Assembly: GCA_046482735.1 (NCBI GenBank)
Contig: JAWOEL010000077.1
Coordinates: 1-13,013 of the forward strand
DNA from: JAQICB01 sp046482735
Lineage (GTDB): Bacteria; Bacteroidota; Bacteroidia; Bacteroidales; UBA1715
Direction: 5' to 3'
DNA length: 13,013 bases
In this document: piece after piece, positions 12,456 to 13,013 of the stretch
Numbering within the stretch: the first letter of the stretch is position 1
Layout: every line of letters starts with the position of its first letter
Translations under genes and position numbers: made by a program
The notes under the pieces: generated by a model
Databases searched by the model: none
The model's input: the letters and a program-made list of their open reading frames with translations, nothing else
Told to the model about the DNA's origin: nothing

Positions 12456-13013
12456 TTATGGTTGTACAATTGTATTGCTACTCAAGGTAACTGCGGCTAT
12501 ACGAGCAAACAAACGCCCTTCGATTGTTGCACCGGTATTCATTGAAATAGACTGATCTGCCATTATGGTTCCTTTAAAAACAGAAGAGGTTCCAAGCGTT
12601 GCCGATGTGCCTACTTGCCAAAAGATATGTGCCGCATCTGCACCACCAGTTAAAATGACTTTACGCCCCGAAGTTGTATTAAGCGATGATGCTATCTGAA
12701 TAACAAAAACAGCATCAGGATCTCCTTGTGCATCAAAAATAAGGTCGCCCGATGAAATTTCAAGAGACCCGGCTGATTTATAAAGTCCTGGTACAAGCGT
12801 GAGTCCGCCGATATTTCCTGCCAGAAGCACAATATCAGTTGATGTAAGACCAGCAGCTTCATTATACGCATCTGTTAAATCATTTTTGGCGGCAGTAAGC
12901 CCAACCTCATCAACTATAGAACCTGCCGGACCGGTAGCATCAACTGTATATACATTTCCGGTTATTTCGGCTGCACCAAAACCGCTAATCATACTTCCGG
13001 ACGCCGGACTTAA
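12456..13013 (-). CDS. DUF3494 ice-binding protein, 5' end outside window
   Basis: This 185-residue C-terminal portion belongs to an ice-binding (antifreeze) protein of the DUF3494 family, a discontinuous beta-solenoid that binds ice and is usually secreted or surface-anchored. Matches to the family include LSPASGS-MISGFGAAEITG at the edge, AAKNDLTDAYNEAAG, the GGLTLVPGLYK turn, DAQGDPDAVFVIQI, HIFWQVGTSATLG, FKGTIMA and NTGATIEGRLFARIAAVTL. The frame stays open through 13013. The first ATG in view (12992) is internal to the conserved fold, so it is not the start. Signal peptide and first strands are off-window. The protein ends just after the solenoid (NTIVQP) with no type IX sorting domain or anchor at this end. 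The 200 bp after it show no convincing terminator. Confidence 0.93.
   Translation of the reverse strand, partial: LSPASGSMISGFGAAEITGNVYTVDATGPAGSIVDEVGLTAAKNDLTDAYNEAAGLTSTDIVLLAGNIGGLTLVPGLYKSAGSLEISSGDLIFDAQGDPDAVFVIQIASSLNTTSGRKVILTGGADAAHIFWQVGTSATLGTSSVFKGTIMADQSISMNTGATIEGRLFARIAAVTLSSNTIVQP

Noticed and set aside
12990..12992. The ATG at 12992 as the true start of the ice-binding protein
   Set aside because: The upstream codons to 13013 still encode conserved DUF3494 sequence, so the gene extends beyond the window.

Overview
The window looks like chromosome from a member of the Bacteroidota (Bacteroidetes). The reasons are its low G+C, the lack of clear Shine-Dalgarno sequences before nearly every gene, a few TAnnTTTG-like -7 boxes, a PorT-type outer-membrane barrel, an lmo0937-type mini membrane protein and, in the intergenic DNA, dense palindromic repeats of a kind I associate with this phylum. 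A DUF3494 ice-binding protein at the right edge hints at a cold, icy or marine habitat. This is inference from gene content; there is no rRNA or marker gene to fix the taxon. Every protein gene in the window is on the minus strand, so transcription runs from high to low coordinates.

Region 1 (1-1576) has no intact gene. Positions 1-893 hold three copies of a roughly 150-bp element with inverted ends CACGTCAT / ATGACRTG. Two copies are preceded by an identical leader, giving a perfect 127-bp direct repeat. Positions 956-1377 hold a run of small hairpins with 2-3-nt loops whose stems differ in sequence but keep the same geometry. A decayed 5' fragment of an IS3-type transposase orfA (about 1447-1576) then abuts the next gene.

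Region 2 (1577-4769) has an AI-2E/PerM-family membrane transporter and, upstream of it, a three-gene operon. The operon encodes a type III polyketide synthase with an intact Cys-His-Asn triad, an ICMT-type membrane methyltransferase starting 2 nt after the synthase stop, and a 79-residue protein of unknown function. The first two match the layout of Bacillus subtilis bpsA-bpsB (ypbQ), which makes alkylpyrone methyl ethers.

Region 3 (4972-9448) is a signalling operon: a CheY-like receiver, a 1159-residue CheB-CheR-PAS-histidine kinase hybrid without its own receiver, and a second CheY-like receiver that begins with GTG 6 nt after the kinase stop. The two receivers are clear paralogues and are the obvious phosphotransfer partners of the kinase.

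Region 4 (9516-12148) is a set of small envelope genes: an lmo0937-type membrane protein, a PorT-type barrel, a YtxH protein, a holin-like/DUF1469-type membrane protein, a 126-residue unknown and a lipoprotein. It resembles envelope-stress gene sets. A terminator-like hairpin separates YtxH from the three genes after it. Region 5 (12456-13013) is the 3' part of an ice-binding protein gene whose 5' end lies outside the window.
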